Positions 8,346 to 19,394 are shown, numbered from the stretch's first letter. The stretch is 64,000 bases of DNA from Ooceraea biroi (GCF_003672135.1 NC_039510.1:7378001-7442000); one strand, 5' to 3'. Program-made: numbers and translations. The notes: generated from the sequence alone by a model not told the origin.

Positions 8346-8960
8346 TCATTTAGTGCCACCCTACGAAACTAATATTCCGTTGCATCGCCTACCACTCCCT
8401 CAACTAAAACCAGAGGTAACCATCGATAAAGAAGTTGAGGATTTTCTGCAAGAAATAGATCATTTTTGACCGATACAGATATTTTCCCTCCACCTTCATC
8501 TCCATCATATTCACCTATCCCATTAGATCAACTAGCTCAACACTCCCCCGTGCGTAATAATTCACGGTCTCCTTCTCCAATCCCGTTGGAGGACATAGAA
8601 ACTTTCGCTGACCACCCTAGTAATAACATTTCCCCGGCTGATTATCCATTATTCTCACACTTGCCATCTTTCCTTTCGGACCCACCACCTATGACCCCTC
8701 CACCTTCGGCCAACACTGTGGACCCCGAAGAGTCCCAGTCAACCGATTTTTAATTTAAGCATCAATTTCATAGTCATATTTGTATTATAATTTTGTTTCA
8801 ATTATGTATAAATTTTGAGAGTTTAAAAGTTCAATTTCGGGTTACCGAATCATTAAATAATACATTTGACTGTTTAAAATAAATTATTTTTAATTTCTTC
8901 ATGTTAATTCACGCTTACTTTATTTACTCCTTTCCTTCCTCAATTTATCGCACGAGGCCC
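8346..8960 (+). pseudogene. Diverged relative of the LTR-encoded Pro/Ser-rich protein (copy C)
   Basis: A Pro/Ser-rich frame at 8466-8753 contains SPIPLDQLAQ, which resembles SPIPSGELDQYLLP of the LTR-borne protein at 24063. A preceding frame opens just after an acceptor-like CTCATTTAG at about 8352 with the bases TG, so that, as in the better copies, splicing to an exon ending in A would create an ATG. That frame stops at TGA 8467-8469 next to the second frame, which suggests a frameshift. The 3' flank, including TAATAGGGATTA near 8968, also resembles the 3' part of the LTR at 24925. Homology is by eye and modest. Confidence 0.35.
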
Positions 8961-9149
8961 TGTCCCATGTAATAGGGATTAGATTCTGTTGAGAATTATT
9001 ATTTGTACTTGGCGGTAATTTCCTCATTAGTGAGAAGATATCAGAGTCCTCTGGTAGCTGCGTTTGTAAATAAGGGAAATAGGATTGTGCGTATGTGGAT
9101 TCGCTCCTTTTCTCTGTAGACCGTTCTAGTGATAGCACGTGTACTAAAT

Positions 9150-9262
9150 CGGAACAAGTGGCGAGCGAGCGAATAAGCGAGCGAGCGAATAAGCGAGCGA
9201 GCGAGAACAAGCGAGAGCAAGCGGCTAGCGTGCGAGCGAGAGCAAAAGCGAACAAGCGATCA
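9150..9262 (+). repeat. GAGC/GAGCGAAC simple repeat
   Basis: Irregular iterations of GCGAGCGAGCGAATAA and close variants fill this stretch. The long leftward frame that spans it is an artefact of the repeat. Confidence 0.7.
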
Positions 9263-9546
9263 GCGATCCAGAGGACAAAAAGAAAAGATATGTAGCAAAG
9301 GCCATAACCGGATAAGCATACTAAAAGTGCCCCCGGCGAGTTTTGGAACGACACTTGGACTGTTATTTTGTCATTATAACAAAAACATTTTCTCAAAATT
9401 TCAGTCCTTTAATTGTATTATTTCTCGAGTTATTGAAAAAAATGCGATTTTCAGTTTTTATTTTTTTCTTCCATAGATATTATAGATGGACTTCTGTCGA
9501 TTTTTTTTTAAAAGACTTATTAATATAAGACATAAAAAATTTTTTT

Positions 9547-10530
9547 TCATAGTTCCCGATTTAAAACTCCATTTACACAAAAAATGCGCTCTCTCATGTT
9601 CTCTTGTGTAGTTGGTACATCATTGTAAACAGTGTTCTTTAACATTCCCCACAAAAAAAAGTCTAAAGGATTCAAATCAGGAGAACGTGCTGGCCAACTG
9701 ATATGTCCTCCTTTTCTTATCCAACGTTCCGGAAACATTTCGTGTAAAACTGTACGTGCAACACGTGCGTTATGAGCCGGACAACCATCATGCTGATACC
9801 ACATTTGTAAACGAGTTTCTAACGACACCTCTTCCAATAAGTTTGGTAATTGTTGGGACAAAAAATCAGCATATTTTTGACCATTTAATGTACCATCAAT
9901 AAAGAAAGGGCCAATGATTCGATTGTGTAAAACACCACACCATACATTAAGACTCCATGGACGTTGACGTTCTACTTGTCGAAGCCACCTTGGATTTTCA
10001 ACGGACCAATAGTGCATATTTCTTCTATTTACTTGTCCATGGTTAGTGAAAGTTGATTCATCGGTAAACAATATTCTGTTGAAAAAGAATTCATTGACCT
10101 CCAACTGTTGTAGCGCCCATTGACAAAATTCTATTCGATTAATAAAATCATTTCCATGAAGTTCTTGATGCAATGCAATGTGATATGGATGAAATGAGTG
10201 GCGTTTAAGAATGCGTAAAATACTTGTCTTGGAAATACCAGTATTACTTTGTATTTGTCGAGAACTGATATGTGGATTATTTGCCACTGCAGCCAAAACA
10301 GTAACTTCTGTTGGTTCATTAGTTTGCAAACGAGGTCGCATTTTCTTACGTGAACAAACACTTCCAGTTTCACGAAATGTTTTAATAAGACGGTCAAAAG
10401 CAGCGCGAGACGGTAAACGCTTTTCAGGGTATCTTTGGCCGTACATTCTCTGCGCCTCTGTAGAGCTTCTTCCGCTTTCACCGTAAATAAGAAGCATTTC
10501 TATTCTTTCCTTTTTCGTATAATCAGTCAT
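9547..10530 (-). CDS. Tc1/mariner-superfamily DD41D transposase
   Basis: This leftward ORF of 327 residues has a full N-terminal helix-turn-helix region (residues 1-125) and an IS630/Tc1-mariner catalytic domain. The first Asp is in LFTDEST, the second in QHDGCPAH, and the third in NPLDFFLWG. Exactly 41 residues lie between the second and third Asp, which places it in the DD41D group. It would cut and paste its element at TA sites. The C-terminus ends abruptly (GVLNREL) where relatives usually continue for about 40 residues with a GGHHFEHLL-type tail, so it is probably 3' truncated. I could not find clear terminal inverted repeats. Confidence 0.8.
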   Translation of the reverse strand: MTDYTKKERIEMLLIYGESGRSSTEAQRMYGQRYPEKRLPSRAAFDRLIKTFRETGSVCSRKKMRPRLQTNEPTEVTVLAAVANNPHISSRQIQSNTGISKTSILRILKRHSFHPYHIALHQELHGNDFINRIEFCQWALQQLEVNEFFFNRILFTDESTFTNHGQVNRRNMHYWSVENPRWLRQVERQRPWSLNVWCGVLHNRIIGPFFIDGTLNGQKYADFLSQQLPNLLEEVSLETRLQMWYQHDGCPAHNARVARTVLHEMFPERWIRKGGHISWPARSPDLNPLDFFLWGMLKNTVYNDVPTTQENMRERIFCVNGVLNREL

Positions 10531-10675
10531 ATTTAAACTCTGATATCGAGAAGCTCAGGAAATGAACTGAACTGCGAAAGCATTTCACGATCATAAATAT
10601 TTACATACACATACACACACGCACACAATACATGTATGGAATTATTTCAATCTTACATTCCATTGAATTCCAGAA

Positions 10676-10856
10676 CATGAGAGTGTTTACCGATGAATCA
10701 ATGTTCACTAACCATGGACAAGTAAATAGAAGAAATATGAACTATTGGACCGTCGAAAATCTAAGGTGGCTTCGATAAGTAGAACGTCCATGGAGCCTTA
10801 GAAAATGTATTGAAGTCGGAGGACATCATTTCGAACACCTCCTTAAATAAATGTTT
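10676..10856 (+). pseudogene. Internally deleted DD41D transposase fragment, opposite orientation
   Basis: On the plus strand the sequence reads as FTDESMFTNHGQVNRRNM and a following WSL-type segment closely similar to the neighbouring transposase. It then jumps to the C-terminal tail GGHHFEHLLK. The catalytic centre between them is deleted. It carries the C-terminus that the neighbouring copy lacks. Confidence 0.65.
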
Positions 10857-10939
10857 GTGTTGAAGAGCATAAAGTTTGATTTTTCTGTTTCCCGCGTTCA
10901 AGATCATTTAAAGGTCATGTTGTCATAGGTCGCTGAACT

Positions 10940-11175
10940 CCTCTCGATGTTGGCTATAAAATTGCGCAAACAAAAATATGCAGTTCCATTTAAAAAAATT
11001 ATCTTGACCTTTGAATCTCCGAAAAAAATAGCCTTGAAAAAATTGTTGTTCTGTCATCATGATAGCCCCTTCGAACGGTGCAACTTTTTCCTGAGACATT
11101 TTTTCGTATCATCAAAAACAAGTGAAATATCTAAGATGATCGATTTAAGTGGACCACCCTGTATAAACCATAATC
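10940..11175 (+). repeat. Mariner-like terminal sequence ending GGACCACCCTGTATA
   Basis: The block ends in a TIR-like GTGGACCACCCTGTATA at about 11151-11165, the form seen at termini of many insect Tc1/mariner elements. No transposase frame is present. It is probably the end of the truncated DD41D copies just upstream. Confidence 0.4.
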
Positions 11176-11885
11176 TGACTCTGAACGCTTAAAACCTAAT
11201 TCTTGTAATGTACTGTAATAAAAATGCGAATCACCCGTTATATAATGCGATGCGATATCAGGTCCTGATTAGTGTCGCCCTCGCGAAACAATAATAGCGA
11301 CATAATCGTGGAATGCGGGGCTGAGCGAAGGTAGCAGCGCCAAGTTCGTTAGCATTACTATTTTTTTATTTTTACATGAAAAAAAAAAAATTTTCTTACC
11401 AGAATACTAGTCTCTTTGAATCGTACAATTATCGTCCTTTGACTTTTTTCATATCATCAAAGGAAGCAGAGATATTCTAAGTGCTACAGTTAGAAGAAAC
11501 ACTCTGTATATGGATCGGTATACTGAAGAGGGTCCAACGTTTGGACTGAAACGTTTATATTATCAAGCGACGCGGTAGCATCGCCAAGTACATAAAGAAC
11601 AAGGTTCCGAGCGATGAAAGTCACTGCACGTCGCGCGCTACCAAGTAGCTTATCCGGAATTTTACGTCACCCATTCTTTCGATTAAAATATCTCAGGAAC
11701 TAAAGCCTTATTTAAAAATCTAATCGCACTTTAATAATATAGTGCAACCTTTCGATTGCGACCCATTCGAATAGGATTGGTGCAGTCTATTCTGAGATCG
11801 TAATCGTATGCTAAGATTGTGACGTTCCGTTTTCCTTTTTCTCCAGATTGTTCAGACTCACGTACGTATGCTCGGGAGCGTCCCG
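11176..11885. other. Unassigned region with transposon remnants
   Basis: No gene is seen. A phrase at 11331-11375 (AGCAGCGCCAAGTTCGTTAG and following T-rich sequence) matches an arm of the foldback at 38258. Positions 11526-11570 contain GAAGAGGGTCCAACGTTTGG followed by ACTGAAACG, which resembles the 3' end of the Penelope element at 15028. Both are relics. Confidence 0.4.
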
Positions 11886-11888
11886 TTT

Positions 11889-12328
11889 GGCCACTTTGAT
11901 ATTGGCCACAGTCCCGATTGACCACGTTGAAATTGACCAGGTTCCGATTGACCACGTTGATATTGACCACGTTGCGATTGACCACAGTCCCGAATGACCA
12001 CGGTCCCGATTGACCACGTTGATATTGACCACGTTGCGATTGACCACAGTCCCGAATGACCACGGTCCCGATTGACCACGTTGATATTGACCACGGTCTC
12101 GATTGACCACGGTCCCGATTGACCACGGTCCCGATTGACCACGTTGATAGTGGCCACGGTCCCGATTGACCACGTTGATATTGACCACGGTCCCGATTGA
12201 CCACGTTGATATTGGCCATGGTCCCGATTGACCACGTTGATATTGACCACAATCCCAATTGACCACGTTGATATTGGCCACGGTCTTGATTGATTACGTT
12301 GATATTGACCACGGTCCCGATTGACCAC
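11889..12328 (-). repeat. 31-bp minisatellite array, left member of an inverted pair
   Basis: The tandem unit is 31 bp, made of a 16-bp and a 15-bp half that both begin GACCACG. About 14 units are present. Because 31 is not a multiple of three, all three leftward frames stay open and encode the same repeated 31-residue peptide. The inverted partner is at 12657-12828. Confidence 0.85.
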
Positions 12329-12656
12329 ACATTGGAAATCAGAAATCTGAACAGGCGTATCCCGTTTGCACGCGAAACGATTGGACACCGTACTATTAGA
12401 CATTGCACGATTGTTTAATAAAACTGTGAACGAAAAATTGTTAATGATCAGTAAATGATTCCACATAGGTTCAACGAGGTCCGTTCCTTGAACATTCCAC
12501 GCCAATCGAGGTCCACCACGGACGAGGTAGGCTCCCTGGAGTTTGTTTATATTTTTTCGGTGAGGGTGCAGGTGGAAGGTGCTTCGCCGAAAGCGAAGCC
12601 CTTCCACTTGCATTACCCGCCCCACGCAAACACTGTCAAGTTATCGGTACGATGGG

Positions 12657-12828
12657 CCAATATCAACGTGGTCAATCGGGACCGTGGTCAATATCAACGT
12701 GGTCAATCGGGACCGTGGTCATTCGGAACTGTGGTCAATCGCAACGTGGTCAACATCAACGTGGTCAATCGGAACGTGGTCAATTTCAATGTGGTCAATC
12801 GGGACCGTGGTCAATATCAACGTGGCCA
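12657..12828 (+). repeat. 31-bp minisatellite array, right member of the inverted pair
   Basis: The same 31-bp unit as at 11889-12328 occurs in inverse orientation, about five and a half units. The two arrays are separated by a 328-bp single-copy spacer. The outer flanks (around 11870 and 12835) also share an inverted ATGCTCG...GCC-type phrase. Confidence 0.85.
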
Positions 12829-12984
12829 AATGGGTGCCACTCCGTATGCTCGCACGCACACAAACAAAACGAGTTTGTCCTTCAAGATGTATTCCCATAG
12901 GCGCGTTAGGTTACGCAGAAGTCACACTGCATCTGATGTACGATATCCAATCCCATAAGAAAATTTTAAGGATTAATATGACGA

Positions 12985-13017
12985 GAGAGTGAAAAGGTGA
13001 GCGAGAGGGAGAGCGAG

Positions 13018-13057
<40 letters not shown>

Positions 13058-13058
13058 G
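12985..13058 (+). repeat. GA dinucleotide microsatellite
   Basis: An uninterrupted GAGAGA run lies at about 13019-13054, with impure GAGC/GAGG edges. Confidence 0.9.
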
Positions 13059-13142
13059 ATTTGAGATATCTCAAAATATAAAAAATTTATAAAAAGCAAT
13101 GAGATCCCACTAAAAAGACCTCACAAAGGTAAAAGAAGATCT

Positions 13143-13498
13143 GGCCAGCTAAGGCAAGATCGAGGAAGGAACCGGTTAGCTAAGGCAAGATCAAGGAAGG
13201 ATCCGGCCAGCTAAGGTAAGATCGAGGAAGGAACCGGCTAGCTAAGGCAAGATCAAGGAAGGATCTCGAGGGAGGATCTGGTCAGCTAAGGCAATATCGA
13301 GGAAGGATCTCGAGGGAGGATCTGGCCAGGTAAGATAAGATCGAGGATGGATCCGACCAACTAAGGCAAGATCAAGGAAGGATCCGGCCAGCTAAGGCAA
13401 GATCGAGGAAGGATCCGGCCAGCTAAGTCAAGATCGAGGAAGGATCCGGCCAGCTAAGGCAAGATCGAGGAAGGATCCGACCAGCTAAGGCAAGATCA
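13143..13498 (+). repeat. Second 31-bp minisatellite, left arm of an inverted pair
   Basis: About eleven copies of a 31-bp unit beginning GGATCCGGCCAGCTAAGG run in tandem with some substitutions and short duplications. The same unit occurs inverted at 13576-14093. A 77-bp unique spacer (13499-13575) separates the arms. Confidence 0.9.
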
Positions 13499-13575
13499 AT
13501 AGACTAGCACACTGTCAAACTGTTAATGGTGAACATTTTGAAAATTTATTATAAACTTGCTTTGAAAAAAAATCT

Positions 13576-14093
13576 CCTCGATCTTGCCTTAGCTGGCCGG
13601 ATCCTTCCTCGATCTTGCCTTAGCTGGCCGGATCCTTTCTTGATCTTGTCTTAGTTGGTCAGATCCTTCCTCGATCTTGCCTTAGCTGGCCGGATCCTTC
13701 ATCGATCTTGCCTTAGCTGGCCGGATCCTTTCTTGATCTTGCCTTAGTTGGTCGGATCCATCCTCGATCTTATCTTACCTGGCCAGATCCTCCCTCGAGA
13801 TCCTTCCTCGATATTGCCTTAGCTGGCCAGATCCTCCCTCGAGATCCTTCCTTGATCTTGCCTTAGCTAGCCGGTTCCTTCCTCGATCTTGCCTTAGCTG
13901 GCCGGATCCTTCCTTGATCTTGCCTTGGCTAACCGGTTCCTTCCTCGATCTTGCCTTAGCTGGCCGGATCCTTCATCGATCTTGCCTTAGCTGGCCGGAT
14001 CCTTCCTCGATATTGCCTTAGCTGGCCGGATCCTTCCTCGATCTTGCCTTAGTTGGTCGGATCCTTCCTCGATCTTGCCTTAGCTGGCCGGAT
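13576..14093 (-). repeat. Second 31-bp minisatellite, right arm of the inverted pair
   Basis: About sixteen copies of the 31-bp unit lie in inverse orientation to 13143-13498. Variant units occur in matching order on the two sides (for example the copy with a duplicated CTCGAG segment), which suggests that the arms arose by inverted duplication of an existing array. Confidence 0.9.
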
Positions 14094-14284
14094 CTTTCGT
14101 TACACAACATACACACACCACAAAAGAGGTGTAAATCCGACCGGGCCTCTACGTGATACACTTTTTTCTGAAACATTTGTTTCTGAAATGCATAATTTTC
14201 GAAAAATTTAGGGGTTTCCATACTTTTCCCTCATGTATACGCTCGCGCAAGCACGCACGCACACACACAGAGGTGGAGGGTGGT

Positions 14285-14834
14285 TAGGAGTCACAAAATA
14301 AATAAGATTGACGAAGGGAATAGTAATGAAAAGAAAACAAGTATTGATTCTGATGTTAAATTTATTGCGATTCCGTTTGTCAGAGGTGTAAGTGAGCATG
14401 TGGAACGATTGTTAAGAAGATTTAAGTTGAATGTGGTCAATACTGTTCCGAAAAAGTTATATCTAATTATTAGACGTGTGAAAGATAAAATTGAGAGAGG
14501 TCTACGGACGGGTTTAGTTTATAAAATTGACTGTTTAAATTGCGACGCAAGTTATATAGGTCAAACCAAGCGGCATCTCGACACTAGACTGAAGGAACAT
14601 AGAGATGACATTAAAAAGCATTTCAGCAATCATTTGGTGGTTAGTAAACATAGATTAACTAACGAACATGATTTTGACTGGGACAATAAAAACATTTTAC
14701 ATTATGAGCCTAATAATAGAAAAAAAGAGATTGCTGAAATGTTTTTTATAAAGAAGAGTCGAAATACTATCAATCTAAAACGCGACACGGAGAACTTATC
14801 CGAAATATACGATGTTATTGTGGAAAACACTTAG
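14285..14834 (+). pseudogene. Penelope-like element, C-terminal GIY-YIG endonuclease fragment
   Basis: The frame encodes the end of a Penelope-like polyprotein. It has a connector region, then a GIY-YIG nuclease with GLVYKIDC and CDASYIGQTKRHLDTR (around residues 75-105), and a typical C-terminal tail rich in Lys/Asn. In these retroelements the nuclease nicks target DNA for reverse transcription. The reverse transcriptase is missing, so the copy is 5' truncated at about 14285, as most such copies are. The frame is intact from there to TAG 14832. Probable 3' untranslated sequence follows to about 15078, including GAAGAGGGCCTCAAG and CTGAAACG. Confidence 0.75.
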
Positions 14835-16228
14835 TTTTCTTCTTTTGCTGGGTAGTCGTGAGTTGACTTGCGATGTGTACAGACGTTTCTGTCACCTTGT
14901 CTGCTTATGTTTAGTCATTTTCTGGCAGTAAGTTCAATATAATGTTCTTTTTGAATTTTATGTATTTGTCTTTATAGTTTTTGGGTTTTTATTTACAGGA
15001 AATGACTTTATTATAGTATTGTATACACCCGAAGAGGGCCTCAAGTTAGGCTGAAACGTTGTGTATTTATTGAAATATATTGAGCCAGAGTTGGTCGAGG
15101 AAAATTGAGGTTTTATTACTTTGAAGTTCACATGGCGGTTTGGAATTGTTGTCTCGATTATTTATAAAAATGTTTATTGAATAAAAATATTTAAAAATGT
15201 ATCACGTTTCTCTCAATTACAAATGTTTTATGTTAAATATATATTATAATTATAAATGTATATGAAAATATAAGAAAATAAAACTTTATGCAAAAAAGAT
15301 ACAATATTATGTGAGCCATTTTAAGTAACGCATTGATTTTTCTCGAAAACCAAATCTTGTATCGAAAAATGTTTCAGACAAAAGTCGTTTGGTTCGAAGG
15401 GGGCAAGATGATAGCATTATCAATTTAATTGTAGATGGCGCCACTTTAGAGATTTCATCATGGCGGCCATTTTTTAAAATGGAAGTTGATTTTTCTCTCT
15501 AAGTGAAAGTTGTAGCCAGGGTTGGCATGTTTTAAACAAAGTGTTTAACACAGTTTGATTAAAACTTGTTTAAAACAGTGGACACTGTTTTAATCTTTTT
15601 TATTAAACAATTTTAAACTGTTGACTAATACTGTTTAAAACATTGCATAAAAATACATGATTATTTGGAAAAATACTGTTAAAAAATGTAAAATATAATT
15701 ACTTATATATATATGTAACATACAAATATAAAAATATAAATAATAAAATAAATATGACAAGATGGATATTATTTTACTAGAATATTTATTTTTCGATATT
15801 ACATAATACAAAGAGTACGGAGACTATTTTTGTATTTTTTACTTTTTGACTGACTTAGAAATTAAAAACAATCTCAATTCTTCTTTTTCATTCATAAAGG
15901 AACTATAAAATAATAAATTATGACACATTGCATTAGCACCCATTGCAAATAATAAATACAATACCGTCAATCTTTAACTAAAAAATAACCACTTAAATAT
16001 AAAAAAATGAACAATGAGATGATATGAACAATAACGATAACATATTGGAATTGCATTGCAGTCATTGCATACATTAGGTACATTTATAAATATTTATTTT
16101 TAAATTTAATAACAGAATAAAATATAGAATATACTGAATATAGTAATATATATATTTAGAAAGAATAGTAGCAATAGTTTTCAACTAAAAAAAGACTTTT
16201 TTAAGGGGTCAGATTATACAGTCTCACA

Positions 16229-18138
16229 CTAATCAGTCTCAATCTCATGTTCAGTTTCATCAACTGTACCTTTTTTATTGAGTGCTTTCAAAATTGTTAC
16301 CAATTTTGCAGCTTTTTCTACGTCTAATCTATTTTTCAGTTTTGTATGCACTAAACCAAAAGCTGAAAACAGCCTATCTATCCCAGCAGAAGAAGCAATT
16401 GCTGTATGGAGTTGTGTTACCAAATCGAACGTTACAATATTGACATTATTTTTTAGCGCAAGCCACCATGTTATCGGCTGAACATTTTTAATGGATTCTT
16501 CAGAAAAAAGATAATTTTTGAATGGAAAAGTTTTTGCTCGGTAAGACATTACGTCAGGCATTGCTGCAGGGTGATACGAATTGACATATTCCATTGCTTC
16601 ATCTAATTGTTCTTGGTTTAACTGAAGACCTCTAAATCGATGATCTAGCAAATTTGCTAAATAATGTGCAGGCGTCATTACCATTTTGAAACGCTGCAAA
16701 ACACAATTAAAATCAGACTCCAACAAATTGTTCTGTTGAAAATGGTTTACCATTTCAATCCAAATTTCTGTAGCTTCACCGATTGTACAGCAATCTCGTT
16801 GAATTTTGTCTAAAGCGACTGAAATTATTTTTAATTTTTCCAAATAATCCATTGCTTTGATTTTTAAATTTATATCGTTAACTTTGGATGAAATATCAAT
16901 ATTAATTGCTACTCGATTATCAGTGCAAACTTTAGACAAAATAGGCCAGTTACTAATATATGATTCCAGACAATCAGCCAAGGTATTCCAGCGAACATCT
17001 TGTGGTATCACTAAAGCTTTTCCACCTGCTTCTTTATACTTAGCAGCGGCAAAATGCGTATTTCGAAAGTATTTCATAATTTTCTTAATGTCTCCTTTGA
17101 TTCCTGGTATTTCAATGTCGCGCGCAAGGAGATTTAAAACATGTGCGGAGCATCCATAAGTAATAATGTCAGGCATGCCAAGTTCTTCACACATTGCTAA
17201 TTGTTCTCTCATTTTACGCATGTTTGCTGCATTATCAGTCACAAAGCTTCTAACTCTGCAACCATATTTTTGACAGCTTTTGATTGAAGTTACTGCTAAA
17301 TTTAGCAGGTATTCCGCAGTATGGCTATTACCTTCGGTATCAATAGTATCGCATAAATGCACAGATTTATCAATGATATCTGTCACTGATACACATACTA
17401 TAGAATCATTGTGAATGTTACTCCATCCATCCTGAGCCATACATACACTCTTTTCATTTAAACAGTCTTTTCTTTTTACAATCTCTGAGTCAAATACTTC
17501 ATTTAGTAGTTCATTTGCGATTTGACGTCTTAAAGGCGGTTTATAGCCAGGATGCAACAAGTTTATTAATTTTATAAACTCTGGGTGTTCCACATGTCTG
17601 AAGGCCGAGTTTGTGGCGTAAATAAATTTAGCTACCTGTACGTCAAATTTTTTCTTGTTTTCAATTGATGTTCTAACAATAAATGGTTCCATTGATCTCA
17701 CTTTGGACTGTGTTAGCGTGGATATTGTAGATCTAGATCCTGATGGTAAAGTATCCATAATATCCATATCTGTCGCTGCCACTGTTAAAAAAATATTTAA
17801 AATTGTCAGTCAAAAGAAAAGTCAAAAGTTACGCGGAAATTACTGTATAGGTAATTAAGTAGTCAATACTTTAATGATATTAAATAGAAAATAGAATGTT
17901 ATGTATACTAACTTATGCAAGACGAGGACCGGGAATGAATGCTGGTGCTGCTATCAGAACCGTTATCTTCATCAACATTAATTAATGTTGAGTTACATTA
18001 CTTTACATGTGTTTTCATTCTAGCGACTAATCCCACCATAATTATATCGCATTTTTTACATTTTGCTTTCACAGATCTGTTGTGTTCTTTAATTTCAATG
18101 AAATTATGCCATATTGGATCTTTCTTCCTTCCCGTCAT
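16229..18138 (-). pseudogene. hAT transposase, two exons, in-frame stop in the BED finger exon
   Basis: Exon 2 (17781-16229) encodes over 500 residues with the hAT core: an early DxxAANM region (VTDNAANM), a CSAHxLNLL motif (CSAHVLNLL) and a C-terminal hATC dimerisation segment (IDRLFSAFGLVHTKLKNRL). Exon 1 (18138-17913) starts with MTGRKK and encodes a BED-type zinc finger with CKKC and a later His. The intron (17912-17782) begins GTTAGTAT and ends TTTTTTTAACAG. Codon 47 of exon 1 is TAA (18000-17998), just before the last expected zinc ligand. Splicing joins the exons in one frame, so that stop is the only clear lesion I see. A shorter protein could start inside exon 2. Confidence 0.8.
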
Positions 18139-18233
18139 TTTATATTTGTTAAAAAGAATGTGATTGACTGAAAACCTAACCTAACAACAATAACAACACT
18201 GGCACTTAGGTCCATTCGACAATGAGACATAAA

Positions 18234-18380
18234 GGCTCCTGCCCACAGGACGTGGTAACGCGGCAACGTGGTAGCCAATCACCATCTTGCTTTTCTGATA
18301 GTATATTTAGTATTGCCAGAAAAGCAAGACGGTGATTGGCTACCGCGTTGCCACATTCCCGCGTCCTGTGAGCAGGAGCC
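18234..18380. repeat. Palindromic MITE, arms about 70 bp
   Basis: The sequence starts GGCTCCTGCCCACAGGACG and ends with its near-complement CGTCCTGTGAGCAGGAGCC. Nearly the whole 147 bp pairs with itself around a short AT-rich loop at about 18300. It lies inside the hAT element upstream of its transposase. No clear target duplication is visible. Confidence 0.75.
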
Positions 18381-18449
18381 ATTAGTCGACAGTCATAAGA
18401 AAATTGACCAATCACAGTTGATTTTAGAATACTCGACTTATGTCTCATT

Positions 18450-18586
18450 GGCTGCGTTCAGCGGAGAAAACTGCTCAGTGATTCTTTAATATAATTGATT
18501 CTTGCCTTTAGATCTTCTCTCGATCTAAGTGCAGAAACCAATCATAATGAAGAATCACTGAGCAGTGTTCTCCGCTGAACGCAGCC
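18450..18586. repeat. Second palindromic MITE inside the hAT element
   Basis: Terminal inverted repeats of about 40 bp begin GGCTGCGTTCAGCGGAGAA and end CTCCGCTGAACGCAGCC. ATT flanks both sides, a possible 3-bp target duplication as in PIF/Harbinger-type elements. Confidence 0.7.
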
Positions 18587-19394
18587 ATTGTAGAATGGCT
18601 TTAATGGAAAAGCTGCAAGTTGATTGGTCACACAATTCTCGAAACTTTGACCAATTTCTTGCATCGTGTACACAAAGCCTTACAGCCGGAATTTATAGGC
18701 CGATCTATTCAAAATCGTCTTAAGTACGATAATACGGTCATTTCATTGCTTGGACGACATCTTAAAACTACTCAAGACTTTTGCTTATTTAAAACATGTT
18801 TTTTTTTGTTTAAAACGTTTTTTTGTTATTTTACTTAAAAACACGAATAAAACAAAAAAAACATTGTTTTGATCAAAAAGTCAATGTTTTTTGTTTAAAA
18901 TGAAAAAAAAACAAGTTTTTTGCCAACCCTGGTTGTAGCTGATAATGAGACGAATACAACGGTTTTTTGTTTTTTGCAATTGGACCATTTTTCAGTGAGT
19001 TACAGCGTTCCAAAGTATACTGTTTTATAATTTAAGTATACACATAAACCAAATCTTGTATCGAAAAATGTTTCTTACAAAAGTTTTATGACTTCAAAGG
19101 GGACATAAGATGCTGCCACTGATTTGACCTTGGGTGCACCTGTCAAGGTTATGTGAAGGTTAACTTTTTTTTAATGGATCTCTTTATTTCTCATTATACA
19201 GTCTTGTAACTTACCTCGAGAGCTTCTCAAAACGCTATAATAAAGTATTTTGTCGTTAAATATTATTCGAGTTATACGAACTACAAGTTACAGTACTGCC
19301 GGCATTTGCATTACCCAAAGTGTACCGTTCTATCAACTATCCTACTTTTAGCGCTACCCAGGAACAACGGCGTGGACAAAGTAGGTTTCTGTTC

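Larger units (their letters stand above)
15517..18931 (-). mobile_element. hAT transposon with perfect 8-bp target duplication
   Basis: The element starts CAGGGTTGGCA and ends TGCCAACCCTG. It is flanked by GTTGTAGC at 15509-15516 and again at 18932-18939, the 8-bp duplication diagnostic of hAT transposons. It is 3415 bp long and carries one leftward transposase gene. The ends have sub-terminal runs based on GTTTAAAAC. The target was the left inverted repeat of the DD41D mariner. Confidence 0.92.

Noticed and set aside
8920..9396. Leftward 158-codon frame rich in Leu/Ala/Arg
   Set aside because: Its middle is the translated GAGC simple repeat; the edges show no domain.
11731..12992. Long open frames (up to 255 codons) on both strands over the first minisatellite pair
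   Set aside because: They consist of the 31-bp unit translated in rotating frames; codon use and all-frame openness show repeat artefact, not genes.
13143..14093. CRISPR-like appearance of regularly spaced 31-bp units
   Set aside because: Units are directly adjacent with no unique spacers, the arrays are inverted to each other and the DNA is eukaryotic.
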